This document shows positions 10,640-23,363 of a DNA stretch of 64,000 nt, piece by piece (position 1 is the first letter of the stretch; every line of letters begins with the position of its first letter). Source of the DNA: Persicaria tinctoria (taxonomy: Eukaryota; Streptophyta; Magnoliopsida; Caryophyllales; Polygonaceae). A model generated the notes under the pieces. That model ran no database searches. It had not been told where the DNA came from and saw only the letters and a program-made list of their open reading frames with translations. Both the position numbers and the translations under genes were made by a program. The stretch covers positions 34,733,373-34,797,372 of the forward strand of contig JBANSL010000008.1 of the NCBI GenBank assembly GCA_037127255.1. The letters run 5' to 3'.

Positions 10640-10800
10640 CGTAGGATACAATTGTGCAAATTTAAACTACAATTGTGCAAAAGTAAGATACGATTGTGCA
10701 GATTTAGAATACAATTGTGCACATTTAGAATATAAGTGTGCAAAAGTAAGATACAATTGTGCAGATTTAGAATACAATTCTGCAAAAGTAAGATCATAAT
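10640..10800 (+). repeat. 21-bp minisatellite, type B
   Basis: About eight copies of a 21-bp unit, TACAATTGTGCAAATTTAAAC with variants AAAGTAAGA or GATTTAGAA in the second half. The period equals that of the neighbouring type A array and the TTGTGCA core is shared, so the two arrays probably diverged from one unit. Confidence 0.8.
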
Positions 10801-11064
10801 GTGCATGAATAAGACAAAACATGTGCTTTTGAAATCGATGTTTTAATTTTGTTTTTTTATTACTTTTGAGAGTTTGAGTTCACCTCTCGCATAATTTAGG
10901 TTGATAGATGTGAGTTTGAAATCGATTTTTTTACGTATAAAAATTTCAAATTAAAGTGCATACTTAAGGTTAAAAAGTGCATAATTAAGGTTAAAAAGTG
11001 CATAACTAAGATTATAATGTGCATGATTAACAATTTGGGATTGATGTGTTCTTGTTTATAATAT

Positions 11065-11134
11065 AACATATGTGGGATTCGAACCCACATCTTTGTGCAT
11101 ACGCACATCGCTCTACCAATTGAGCTAATGGGTC
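11065..11134 (-). pseudogene. tRNA-like cloverleaf, right terminus
   Basis: On the minus strand: acceptor GACCCAT (mutated against ATATGTT), D arm GCTCAATTGGTAGAGC with perfect consensus, anticodon arm TGTG-CGTATG-CACA (six-base loop), T arm GTGGGTTCGAATCCCAC with a perfect 5-bp stem and a TTCGAAT loop. The internal B-box-like GGTTCGAATCC is intact, so polymerase III recognition is conceivable. Confidence 0.65.
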
Positions 11135-11299
11135 AAAAAAATTTAAGGGTAAATTGAGGGTTTAAGGCCATTGAGATAAAGCACATGACTGCTGACATGG
11201 ATTCCTTTGTGAATCATTGTAGCATGAAGATGTGCTTACTGCTAAACTGCTTTCTATTACCTAATTCTGTAGAGTGTTAAGATAAAGATTACTCCTAAA

Positions 11300-13160
11300 A
11301 GCAGTCCCTTGTCCAATGAACTTCTAAATGAAGAAAAAATCTCTAGTGCTCCTCCACGCACTTGATCACAGCTTGCTGCGAGCTCTTGGTCACTTACCTC
11401 AATCTGAAATGCTTATGATAATCAGTTCATAAACAAGCTTTTAACCAAGCATGAAAATAAGCTCAAGGATGCTTAAAAAAAAGATCATTTTACAACCTTC
11501 AATTCAACTGATCCATTTTACACTTTTGTCTCAAGTTCAGAATCCCTTTTGTGAAATTGCAAATGCTTAATGCTTCAATGCATTTGCAAACTATCTTGAT
11601 ATTGTCTAGGAATCACAACTACTGCAATAATGATTAAGGGTTCGCATAAATATAAGTGAAATTTAGAGCCAGGTGAAACCTGTGCACTCGGAGATGATGG
11701 AGATGCATTCCTAGGTTTCAGAGCAGCAACCTTAGTTGCCTTCTTTAAGTAGGACTTCAATAAAGCAACTGGTGAAAACTGCTGAGTCGGCTCAAATGCA
11801 AAAGCCAAATTAACAACATCAGTTTGCCTTCAATTGTTTAACAACACTTCAATTACACCTAACATGCACAAGAAAACTATTTAGTGAGTTACTCCACTTT
11901 CATCCGAAAATTTACTCCCTCCTAAAATACTGTAGAGATACTCCAATAAGGCAATATAAAATCATTTTTTTTTTCAATCAGAAAGCATCCTAAAAGCATC
12001 CCCTTGTCCCATTAACTCCTAGAAGCATCCTAAAAGCATCCTAAAAAAAATGTATACCAGAAAAGATCCTAGAATGAACCGATGTTGGCCGGACACCAGA
12101 AATCAATAGATGCATAGATTGCGAGTGCATCATCAAAAGGTAATTGTGGTCCAAAGAGAAGGCATCATCAAACATTTATGCAGACTAGTGAAAAAAACAA
12201 GCTAATTTTCCCTTTTGGTTATGAAAATCACAGTCCTTATGTGTACCCTACACCAACTCAACACCTCCTTCAAGCAATGAACTCATCTGCGATCTTCTAG
12301 CATTTCCAGATACAAGAAAGCAGACAGAAGGAAGAGATGGATCTATAACAGGTTCAACCTCAAGGAATTTGAAGTCAAAAGCTTCAAAGGGACAATCACA
12401 GGAACCCAAGCAGCAGCACGCAAGCAGATCCAGAAAAAATGGGGAGGACCTAAACTACTTAAACAAGCAAAATCTCAAGGAAAACTAATGTTGTCTAATT
12501 CACAACACTAAATTACACAATGACAATATCATCAATATGCATAAAGAAAAAGATATGCCCACTCTTTCAATAAAAACAAGTGACGCCGTCAATCGCAAGA
12601 GAAATGGAACAACATTTGCATCCATATGTAGAAATCAAGCAAGAACCCTAGATATACACAAATCTCATCATGACAAGAACTCAGAAAATAGAAATCGCGG
12701 CACATCAAAAGTCTCATCAAACCTCAAATTTGTTTCATTCACTAAAATCTCAGTGCAATTTGACAAAGAGGCATTTTAACAAACACCTTATGTGTGATTA
12801 AGGAGAGAAAAAAGAGAAAGTTGGCATCCCTCCTAACTTAACCCTATTAGAAGATTTCAGAACACAAATTCCCATCTAATAGCTACGATATCAGAAAATA
12901 TCCCAACAGAAATAGCACAAATTAATCAAACATTGCAATAAACAACAACACGCATCCAATATAAAGTGTTATCAGACATCAAACCTCACTCAAAACACGA
13001 TTGAAGCAATAAAACGAAGGCAAGGCAATCATGAAGTCGGGATCGAGCTAACAATGCGGTGAAATGGTTCAACATGTTTCAGATTCGGATAGAACAAGGA
13101 GCGGTAGATACAGAGAGAGATAGAGAAATGCTTACTTGAGAGCCAGCAGCGGCCATGGCG
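11300..13160 (-). pseudogene. Captured minus-strand gene pieces
   Basis: On the minus strand a first exon at about 13134-13156 reads ATG then codons for AAAGSQ, directly followed by a GTAAGC donor. A further exon-like segment at about 11690-11815 encodes FEPTQQFSPVALLKSYLKKA and TKVAALKPRN. Another at about 11340-11410 encodes EVSDQELAASCDQVRGG. Intron-like AT-rich DNA separates them. The parts look like one broken host gene running inward from the right TIR of unit 1, but I do not recognise the protein. The plus frame 12537-12779 has no recognisable content. Confidence 0.35.
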
Positions 13161-13500
13161 GATCAAGCGAGCGAGGGATATTGCGAGCAGAGTGGGAGCG
13201 CGAGATCAAGCGAGCGAGGGATATTGCGAGTAGAGTGGGAGCGAGGGAGATCTGAGATGATGAAGAAGAATCACTCGCCGCTCCCTGTCCTACCTCCGCC
13301 TTCAATCTGCGAGCAATCAAAGAGAATTGGCGGCAGCAACCATGCGGATTGGCGAGCGCGAGCGAGGGAGAGTGCGAGAACAAGCGAGCGAGAGATATTG
13401 CGAGCAGAGAGGGATCGACGGAGATCCGAGATGATGAAGAAGAATCACTCGCCGCTCCCTGCCCTACCTCCGCCTTCAATCAGCGAGCAATCAGAGAGGA
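13155..13500. repeat. GC-rich 174-bp tandem duplication
   Basis: Two copies, 174 bp apart, of a segment containing GCGAGCGAG-GATATTGCGAG, GAGATGATGAAGAAGAATCA and CTCGCCGCTCCCTG-CCTACC (compare 13267 and 13441). It lies just inside the right TIR of unit 1 and upstream of the captured ATG exon on the minus strand, so it may be duplicated promoter or leader sequence. Frames crossing it on both strands are not supported as genes. Confidence 0.75.
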
Positions 13501-13660
13501 GCGTGTTTCTATTTTTCCGGTTTAGCCTTTTTTTATGAAACGTGTCCGGTTCGTTATTTTTAAACCACCCAGCGTGTTCGGTTTTGCAATAAAAAAACAA
13601 AATTTTACACGTTAAGCAAATTTTACACATTAAGGACTTTTTACATTTTAAAGCTTCCCT

Positions 13661-13683
13661 ATATATATATATATATATATATA
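13661..13683. repeat. (TA)n joining units 1 and 2
   Basis: A pure TA tract separates two inverted copies of AGGGAAGCTTTAAAATGTAA, making a perfect-looking palindrome about 150 bp long (13585-13740). Confidence 0.9.
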
Positions 13684-14450
13684 GGGAAGCTTTAAAATGT
13701 AAAAACTCTTTAACGTGTAAAATCCGCTTAACGTGTAAAATTTATTTTTTTAATCCCGCGCTCCACGTACAACAGCCAGTGGCTTCTCTCTCGGCCTCCC
13801 GCTGTCGCGCACCCACCCCACGTCGAGCCACCTCACGCCACCAGGGCCTAGCCGCGCTCGAGCCCACCCCTGGGCGCACCCGCCGAGACTGGACGTGGCC
13901 TGGTTCGAGCCAGCCCCTAGACGTGGCCTAGTGCAGCGCTGCTTCTCTCCTCGCTGTCCATGCCACCCACGAGCCACCTCCGGCCACCAGCCCACACCCG
14001 CTCGAAGCCCCTCACTCAGGCGCACCCCCCGACACCGGAACCCCCTTGGTTCGTGCCCAGCCGAGCCCACACCGAGCCCATCTTCCCCAACAGCGCTAAT
14101 CGGTTCTTTTGGCTCGGAATACCTTCGAAATCCCGATTTTGCTCCTTGTTTTCACTCGAATTTGTATGATTTCTAACTCTAAACTTGTTTATTACAATTA
14201 TTTGGATTGTTTGAATGATTTAGGTTGAGATTGAAAACCTAGGGTTTGATTTAGGAGCGGAATTTGGGGCTTTTTGACAAAAGCCAAATTGATTGAAATT
14301 GATGATATAGTTGTGTTGTTGGGTTGATTTTGAGCTAATTTCACGTTCATATCATTGTCAAATTGTGTTGTTGGTTGTGTTGTTGGGTTGATTTTATTGC
14401 AATATGCTTTAAGTCGATTTGGTTCTATTTTAGCATAAAAATCATAATTT

Positions 14451-14521
14451 AGCCTATTAGCTCAATTGGTAGAGCAATGTGCGTTTGCACAAAAGATGTG
14501 GGTTCAAATCCCACATAGGTT
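14451..14521 (+). pseudogene. tRNA-like cloverleaf in unit 2
   Basis: Acceptor AGCCTAT with ATAGGTT, perfect D arm GCTCAATTGGTAGAGC, T arm GTGGGTTCAAATCCCAC with a perfect 5-bp stem, and anticodon arm TGTG-CGTTTG-CACA with a six-base loop. Downstream sequence (14560-15010) is the 10267-11134 family in opposite orientation. Among the copies here this has the most regular D and T arms; function remains doubtful because of the short anticodon loop. Confidence 0.65.
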
Positions 14522-14904
14522 ACATAATAGACAAGAGCGCAACAATCGCAAATTGTTAATCATGCACATTAATTATAATCTAAGTTATGCACTTTTTAAC
14601 CTTAATTATGCACATTTTAATCTTATTTATGCACTTTAATTTTAAAAGCTTATACGTAAAAAAATCGATTTCAAACTTACATCTATCAACCTAAATTATC
14701 CGAGAGGTGAACCCAAACTCTCAAAAGTAAAGAAAAAACAAAATTAAAACATCGATTTCAAAAGCACATCTTTTGACTTATTAATGCACATTATGATCTT
14801 ACATTTGCACAATTGTATTCTTAATCTGCACAATTGTATCTTACTTTTGCACAATTGTAGTTTAAATTTGCACAATTGTATCCTACTTTAAATTTGCACA
14901 ATTG

Positions 14905-17168
<2,264 letters not shown>

Positions 17169-17360
17169 ATATATATATATATATAACTCATGTATATTTT
17201 TTGTAACACTATATATTCATAACATATATTATATATTTCGCGGAATCTTAATTATAAAAATATTGAATTCAATTTTATATTTATATGCACTCATGTATTT
17301 GTGATGCTAAGTGAAAGTAAAACGTACTCCATAAAAGTGTTAAAAAAAACTACTCCATGA

Positions 17361-19004
17361 GAGCAAGCCCAACAACATTTGTAAAATTTCTCCATTTTAC
17401 AGATTCAAATGTCAAAATCTCTAAAAAAAAATTCATCTAAACTCCAACAGCTTCTCTATTTTACAGATTTTTGCATTTATTATACACTATAATAAATACA
17501 AAAATTATAATATATTAAATGTATTTATCAAGCATATTTAATACAATTCTAAAATCAACAGATGTTTAAACAACTCAAAGAGTAATTTAGACATTTAGTC
17601 TTCATCGATGTAGGCCAAAGACATTTTTTTAGTCGAATTGTAGGCCCAAAGACTCCTCCTAATCCATGAATTTAGTCAACTCTTCCATTTTGATAAATCC
17701 ATGAACACACACAACAACTTCACAACAACTTAATTTAGAATCCATGAGCTCACCAAAAAAAAAAATTAGAATCCATGAACACACACAGCAACTTCCAGTT
17801 TGACAAATCCATGAACACAAAACAACTTAGTTTGAAATCAACCATGAACACAAAGCAACTTAAAATGAAAACAACTTAATTTAAAATCCATGAACACACA
17901 ACAACTTCATATTCAGCTTGAATAGGCTCAAAATGAAAGCAACTTAAAATGACAGCAACTTAATCGATCGACAACTAGTGTTTCAAACCCCAATCGGTTC
18001 AACAAGAAATTGAAATCGACTCGAGTCCTAATTTCAGTATTCGAAAAGATTAACAAATGCGAAAGGCAATCGACATCACAAAAGCCAGAACACATCACAA
18101 CAGCCCTATTTGATAGCCACATAAAAAATCGATACACCAAACAACAATCAAAAGAAAAAATCGAAAGAACAGATGAACACAAACACACAGAATTAGGGCG
18201 CCTTGGATTGAAAATATCTCGACTTTCAATTGACAATACCAACCGAGAAGAAAATGCCTTCATAATTTGATTAAGCAACCCAATTCCTATTTCTTTGGTC
18301 TAATGCCCTTATTTATACTTTTACCCACCCATTGACTCACCCCAGTGACTTCAGTAAGCCTCCTTCACAACAAAACTAACATGAACTATTCACTCACATC
18401 TGCAAAGCCCAAGCTCTTAGCCTTCACTCATTAATCCCTACTGTCATACCAGTTGAATAATATTTTGAGCCTAAAAGGATCTTCACGGAGCAATTGGTTA
18501 TATATACTTCCTAATTGGCGTGAATGGTTATATATACTTTACTTAATTCTAACAATCAAAAGATTACATCTAGTTTCATGGCCACTGAAAAAAACAATCA
18601 GATATATTCAACATCCCTAAAAACGAAATCGGATCAAATCGAAATCACACCACAAACAAAGCAAGCCCTAAAAAGCAATCACCAGAAATCGAACAGCAAC
18701 AAAACAATCAACAGAAATGGAACAGCAACAAAGCAATCACCAGAAATCGCACCTCTGGAAACAACCCCTACAGTAGAGAAGAAGAAATGGCGGCTTTAAA
18801 TTAACCATGGGGAGAAGTGCACACATTCAATTTTAGAGAAGAAATTTCTTACCCTAAATTTACAGATTTTTCTTCACTTTTCATCCCTTTCTCTATTTTG
18901 CAGATGTCTTTGTAAAATCTGTTGGGGTGAAAAAAGGGGTTTTTTCTCTCTAAAATCCCTATTTTCTCTATTTCTCTATTTTAGCACACCTGTTGGGGTT
19001 GCTC
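17361..19004. mobile_element. TIR element, GAGCAA-CCCAACA ends
   Basis: The left end GAGCAAGCCCAACAACATTTG and the complement of the right end GAGCAACCCCAACAGGTG are inverted repeats, followed on both sides by AAAATAGAGA or TTCTCCATTTTACAGA-type sequence. Possible 3-bp flanks TGA and TAA do not match exactly. Inside, ATCCATGAACACA and CAACAACTTAATTTA recur several times (17690-17910), and ACAATCA-CAGAAATCGAACAGCAAC repeats at 18670-18750. Frames on both strands (17928-18278, 18524-18799) have no recognisable domain. Superfamily not assigned. Confidence 0.55.
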
Positions 19005-19552
19005 TAAATGTTATTGATAATATAGAAATAAAAGACATTTAATTTTAAATTATATAGTTACTAAAATTAATAATTTGAATTTTTTCCAAAATTCAAATTT
19101 AATTTTTTTTAACCTGAAGATCACGTTTTTTTGTTGTTGTTGAAAGTGGTTTTGTTTTTAATTTTTTTTAACCTACACCTGTCAATTATTGATTGGGGGT
19201 GTATAATTCTACACATGCACCGGGTGTATGTGTAGATTTGTCCTTCTGCCTCAATTAGAAATTGAGGAAATGGTAGTAAATACCACTTTTTTTTTTTGCA
19301 AACTTGGGAAAACTAGCACTTTTTTTTTTGCAAAATAGCACAAGTCTCCCAAAACCCAAAATTTTGCAAAAAAAATCCCGGTTGATTACCTGGGGTATGA
19401 GGTAAAGGGCCAAAAATAAAAAAGGAAAAAAAAAAAGGAAAGAAGGAAAAAGTGGTCAAAAAAAAGGGAAAAGAAAAAAATTCAGGATACTCTCTCTCTC
19501 TCCCCCATTTCAGTTTTCTCTCTCCGTTTCAAACGAAAGAAAAGGAAAGGGG

Positions 19553-21258
19553 AATGAACCGGCGATTTCGAAAGGAGGAGGCTGGAGAAGATCCACCAAT
19601 GTCGGAGTGTGGAGGAGAAGCGAAGAACGTCGCCGCTGGACTATAAAGGTACGCCCCCCCTCTCCATCAACCCAAAATCATTCTTTCTCCTCTCCGTTTT
19701 ATGCGAACATGGGGTGTCGGATGTGTGGGTGAAGAAGTTGCAATGGGGTTTAGGGATTGAAGGGAAATGGTGGGTTGAGTGATGGGTTGTTGAGGGGTGA
19801 CAATGGTGGGTGCGATTGAAGGACGAGGAGAGTGGTTTTCGGGTATGGTTAGGGGAAACCTGCGGCTAATTAGGGTTTAGGGAGAACGAAGAGGGTGGCA
19901 ATGGTGGGAGTTAAAATTGGGATACGGGGATGTTTTGGTGGGTGATAGAAGAAGAACGATTGAGGTTTGAGCCTGTTTGATTTGGAATTTGTTTGTTTGA
20001 AAGAGAAATTGGGTGATATGGGTTTCGAATTGGATGGGAAAGTACGTCGTTCATTCGCACATCTTTGTTTTCTGCAGAATCTGCATAACCTAGGTGACAA
20101 GGGTAAATGGACTCCTGACACATGACATTTTCAAGGTGACACGTAAATATTGGTATTTAAAGAATATTGTCATAATTATTTCGATATGAAATTAAGCGAC
20201 GATTAGAATCTGATATGAATTTGAATAGTCCAACGAATACCACATATTTCCTTTGATTTCATTCTCTTGTTTTTTATTTCAATTTCACTGGTTGTCGGAC
20301 AACAATGTCGTTTTCTGAACGAATTATAAATGAGTTTTGACATACCAAGGTCAGCTGATGTTGTTTTCTGAACTCTTTTTTTCACCTTAGTCCGTATGAG
20401 TGATGCTAAAAACCTAATCCATGCAGATGAAGGTGTTGGAGGAGGTCGTCAATGGACTGTGGGTTGCTAATTAAAGGGATGAGAAGAGTCAGGGAAGAAA
20501 GAGAAAGGGATGCTAGCGCTTCTTTTGACATTGATGCAGAGAAGGAGGGTGATGTTGGGAAGGATGGAGCTAAAGACAAACTTTTCGATGAAAAGGAAGG
20601 GATAGAAGGCACGAAAGGATGAGGATGTAAGTTTTCTGCTAGGCGACATGGTATTTACGGTTAAGTGACATGGGTTAAAAAATCTGGGAATGTCGTATAT
20701 GAATCTGTTTGTTATTAGTTCACGTGACAAGGTTTTTGTTGTTGGGTGATAGGGTTTATTTATTTTGGTAACACGGGATAAAAAAATCAATGAATGTCGA
20801 TTATATGAATATGTATTAGTTGATGTGACAAGGTTATTGCATGTAAGTGACATGGTTTACTTAGTTGGGTGACATGGGATATCCAAATCTCGGAATGAGA
20901 GTTTAAACTTCCTAAGCATTTTTCAGATCTCTGAGGCTGCAAAAGTTTAGGGTGTGCGAGGCAAGAAGACTAGGAAGGCTCTAGGAGGTGATGGAGAAGA
21001 CATGCCCCCCTCATGAAGAAACCGCATGGCCAAAAAGGGAAGGACGATGTCGCCAGTGCGGACGCGATTCTGGAACTTGTATCGGTGTTCGACAACGATG
21101 GCTTAGCCCGGTGGATAGCAAGGTAACCCACATCTATATTTGTCTCCAATTATTCTACAAACGACGTCATTCACCTAACATTGTCATCGTGGGTGTGTAG
21201 CGGGGATGGGGAGAAGTGGATGACAGGCTACAACACGGAGCTTATGAAGGAGTTATGA
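19553..21258 (+). pseudogene. Unrecognised second gene of MULE 1
   Basis: Exon-like pieces on the plus strand: an ATG at 19553 opening a 31-codon frame (MNRRFRKEEAGEDP) that ends with TAA at 19644-19646, just before a possible GTACGC donor; an acidic/basic segment at about 20425-20622; a segment at 20990-21120 encoding ADAILELVSVFDNDGLARWI with a GTAACC donor; and a last piece from about 21200 encoding GEKWMTGYNTELMKEL then stop. The arrangement, convergent with the transposase, is like the second gene of MuDR-type elements. I recognise no domain and cannot prove that the pieces form one gene. Confidence 0.3.
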
Positions 21259-21649
21259 TCTCCATTTCCATGGTAAACTGTAATAAACCACTGACAACTT
21301 TTTATCAGAGCGTACTTTTCATACCCCTAGGTTGTGATGAACTTTATTGGGGTTGTATTTTCTGAACTTTGTTGCTCAAAACTTGTAGAATATTATGATC
21401 TCCGTTAGTTAGTAGGTGTAGTATTTTATGACATTGGTTGGTCAGTACATGTTAGTCTTTTATGAACATCTTATACACTTGGGGGTTTTCTTTACGAACG
21501 TACTTGGTTTTAAAATTTTTGGGTGGAAAAACTGACACGTTAAATCCTTCAAGTGACAGAGCCATATAAACAGGTGAAATGGTTCATTTCTAAAACAAAT
21601 TTAAAGTGAAACCCCAAAATATGATACGTTAATTCCTTCAGGTAACACG

Positions 21650-23286
21650 TGTAACACCCCCGTCCCACATCGGATATTATAAGGATGTTGGGAGTGATTT
21701 ATAAGTGATTGAAGCCCTACCCATGTCACAAGAGCTCTTCCTTTTCAGGCTCCAAGTGAGGACAACGAACCTGAGAGGGCTAGGTGGCATGGGATGGCGC
21801 CTCTTAAGACCCCGGGTCTTATAGATGGTATCAGAGCCGACTCCGGGCTCGGAGGTGCGCCGACAGTATGCTCGGGTACGCTCCTCCGGGAGGGCAGTCC
21901 CTTGGCCCTGACGGGGTCGTTAGTGCTTTAAGTGGGGGAGATTGTAACACCCCCGTCCCACATCGGATATTATAAGGATGTTGGGAGTGATTTATAAGTG
22001 ATTGAAGCCCTACCCATGTCACAAGAGCTCTTCCTTTTCAGGCTCCAAGTGAGGACAACGGACCTGAGAGGGCTAGATGGCATGGGCTAGCGCCTCTTAA
22101 GACCCCGGGTCTTATAGATGGTATCAGAGCCGACTCCGGGCTCGGAGGTGCGCCGACGGTATGCTCGGGTACGCTCCACATCGGATATTATAAGGATGTT
22201 GTTAGTGATTTATAAGTGATTGAAGCCCTACCCACGTCACAAGAGCTCTTCCTTTTCAGACTCCAAGTGAGAACAACGGACCTGAGAGCGCTAGGTGGCA
22301 TGGGCTGGCGCCTCCTAAGACCCCGGGTCTTATAGATGGTATCAGAGCCGACTCCGGGCTCGGAGGTGCGCCGACGGTATGCTCGGGTACGCTCCTCCCG
22401 GAGGGCAGTCCCTTGGGCCTGACGGGGTCTATAAGACCCCGGGTCTTATAGACCCGGGGTCTTAAGAGGCGCCAGCCCATGCCACCTAGCCCTCTCAAGT
22501 CCGTTGTCCTCACTTGGAGCCCGGGTCTTATAGACCCGGGGTCTTAAGAGGCGCTAGCCCATGCCATCTAGCCCTCTCAGGTCCGTTGTCCTCACTTGGA
22601 GCCTGAAAAGGAAGAGCTCTTGTGACATGGGTAGGGCTTCAATCACTTATAAATCACTCCCAACATCCTTATAATATCCGATGTGGGACGGGGGTGTTAC
22701 AATCTCCCCACTTAAAGCACTGACGACCCCGTCAGGCCCAAGGGACTGCCCTCCGGGAGGAGCGTACCCGAGCATACTGTCGACGCACCTCCGAGCCCGG
22801 AGTCGGCTCTCATACCATCTATAAGACCCGGGGTCTTAAGAGGCGCCAGCCCATGCCACCTAGCCCTCTCAGGTCCGTTGTCCTTACTTGGAGCCTGAAA
22901 AGGAAGAGCTCTTGTGACATGGGTAGGGCTTCAATCACTTATAAATCACTCCCAACATCCTTATAATATCCGATGTGGGACGGGGGTGTTACAATCTCCC
23001 CCACTTAAAGCACTGACGACCCCGTCAGGCCCAAGGGACTGCCCTCCGGGAGGAGCGTACCCGAGCATACTGTCGGCGCACCTCCGAGCCCGGAGTCGGC
23101 TCTGATACCATCCGTAAGACCCGGGGTCTTAAGAGGCGCCAGCCCATGCCACCTAGCCCTCTCAGGTCCGTTGTTCTCACTTGGAGCCTGAAAAGGAATA
23201 GCTCTTGTGACATGGGCAGGGCTTCAATCACTTATAAATCACTCCCAACATCCTTATAATATCCGATGTGGGACGGGGGTGTTACA
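21650..23286. mobile_element. Inverted TRIM array with shared 5-bp TSD
   Basis: Terminal-repeat retrotransposon in miniature. Each unit has a ~173-bp LTR beginning TGTAACACCCCCGTCCCACA, a primer-binding site TGGTATCAGAGCC complementary to initiator tRNA-Met (21826, 22119, 22337), a ~120-bp internal region and a polypurine tract AGTGGGGGAGAT (21931). Plus-oriented LTRs start at 21650, 21943 and about 22176 (truncated). Minus-oriented LTRs lie at about 22531-22701, 22818-22993 and 23111-23286, with an extra LTR piece at 22429-22530. ACACG flanks the whole array (21645-21649 and 23287-23291). It encodes no protein; the repeated short frames here are LTR artefacts. Confidence 0.85.
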
Positions 23287-23363
23287 ACACGACCATACAA
23301 ACCGGTGATAGGGGTTATTTTTTTAACAAATTGGAAGACACTAAGAAATGTGAAACGTCAAAA

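Larger units (their letters stand above)
10267..11134. mobile_element. Best-preserved tRNA-ended inverted element
   Basis: The left end is a 71-base tRNA-like cloverleaf in plus orientation (10267-10337) and the right end is a related cloverleaf in minus orientation (11065-11134), so the terminal inverted repeats are themselves tRNA-like. Between them are two 21-bp minisatellites (10418-10570 and 10640-10800) and a spacer with AAGTGCATAATTAAGGTTAA repeats (10955-11030). The complement of 10540-11134 is closely matched by 14451-15010, which proves a repeat family. No TSD is obvious at either flank. No protein is encoded; frames crossing the arrays are repeat artefacts. Confidence 0.65.
7117..13660 (+). 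mobile_element. AGGG/(TA)n unit 1, micron-like carrier
   Basis: The left end is AGGGTTTCCTTCAAATG followed by CTCCTTAACGTGTAAAA (7117-7160). The right end, complemented, is AGGGAAGCTTTAAAATGTAA plus TTAATGTGTAAAA and TTAACGTGTAAAA (13585-13660). Both ends abut TA-rich sequence, and a (TA)n tract (13661-13682) joins it to the next unit. The unit carries a GC-rich first exon with donor (about 7200-7328), a transporter-like exon, Stowaway MITEs, a tRNA-ended element and minus-strand exons. TIR elements inserting into (TA)n recall rice micron elements; homology to micron is not shown. Confidence 0.6.

Noticed and set aside
10527..10806. Cys/Asn-rich repeat proteins
   Set aside because: Frames through 21-bp arrays (a multiple of three) stay open by chance in several frames.
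13750..14176. Proteins in the GC-rich island of unit 2
   Set aside because: Overlapping open frames on both strands are expected at this GC content; no domain or splice evidence chooses one.
14451..14521. Functional tRNA gene
   Set aside because: Six-base anticodon loop, presence in a repeat family with inverted partners, and no terminator-plus-unique-flank context. Kept as tRNA-like.
21650..23286. Cassandra-type TRIM with 5S rRNA in the LTR
   Set aside because: No 5S promoter boxes were seen in the LTR, although TRIM structure and tRNA-Met primer site are clear.
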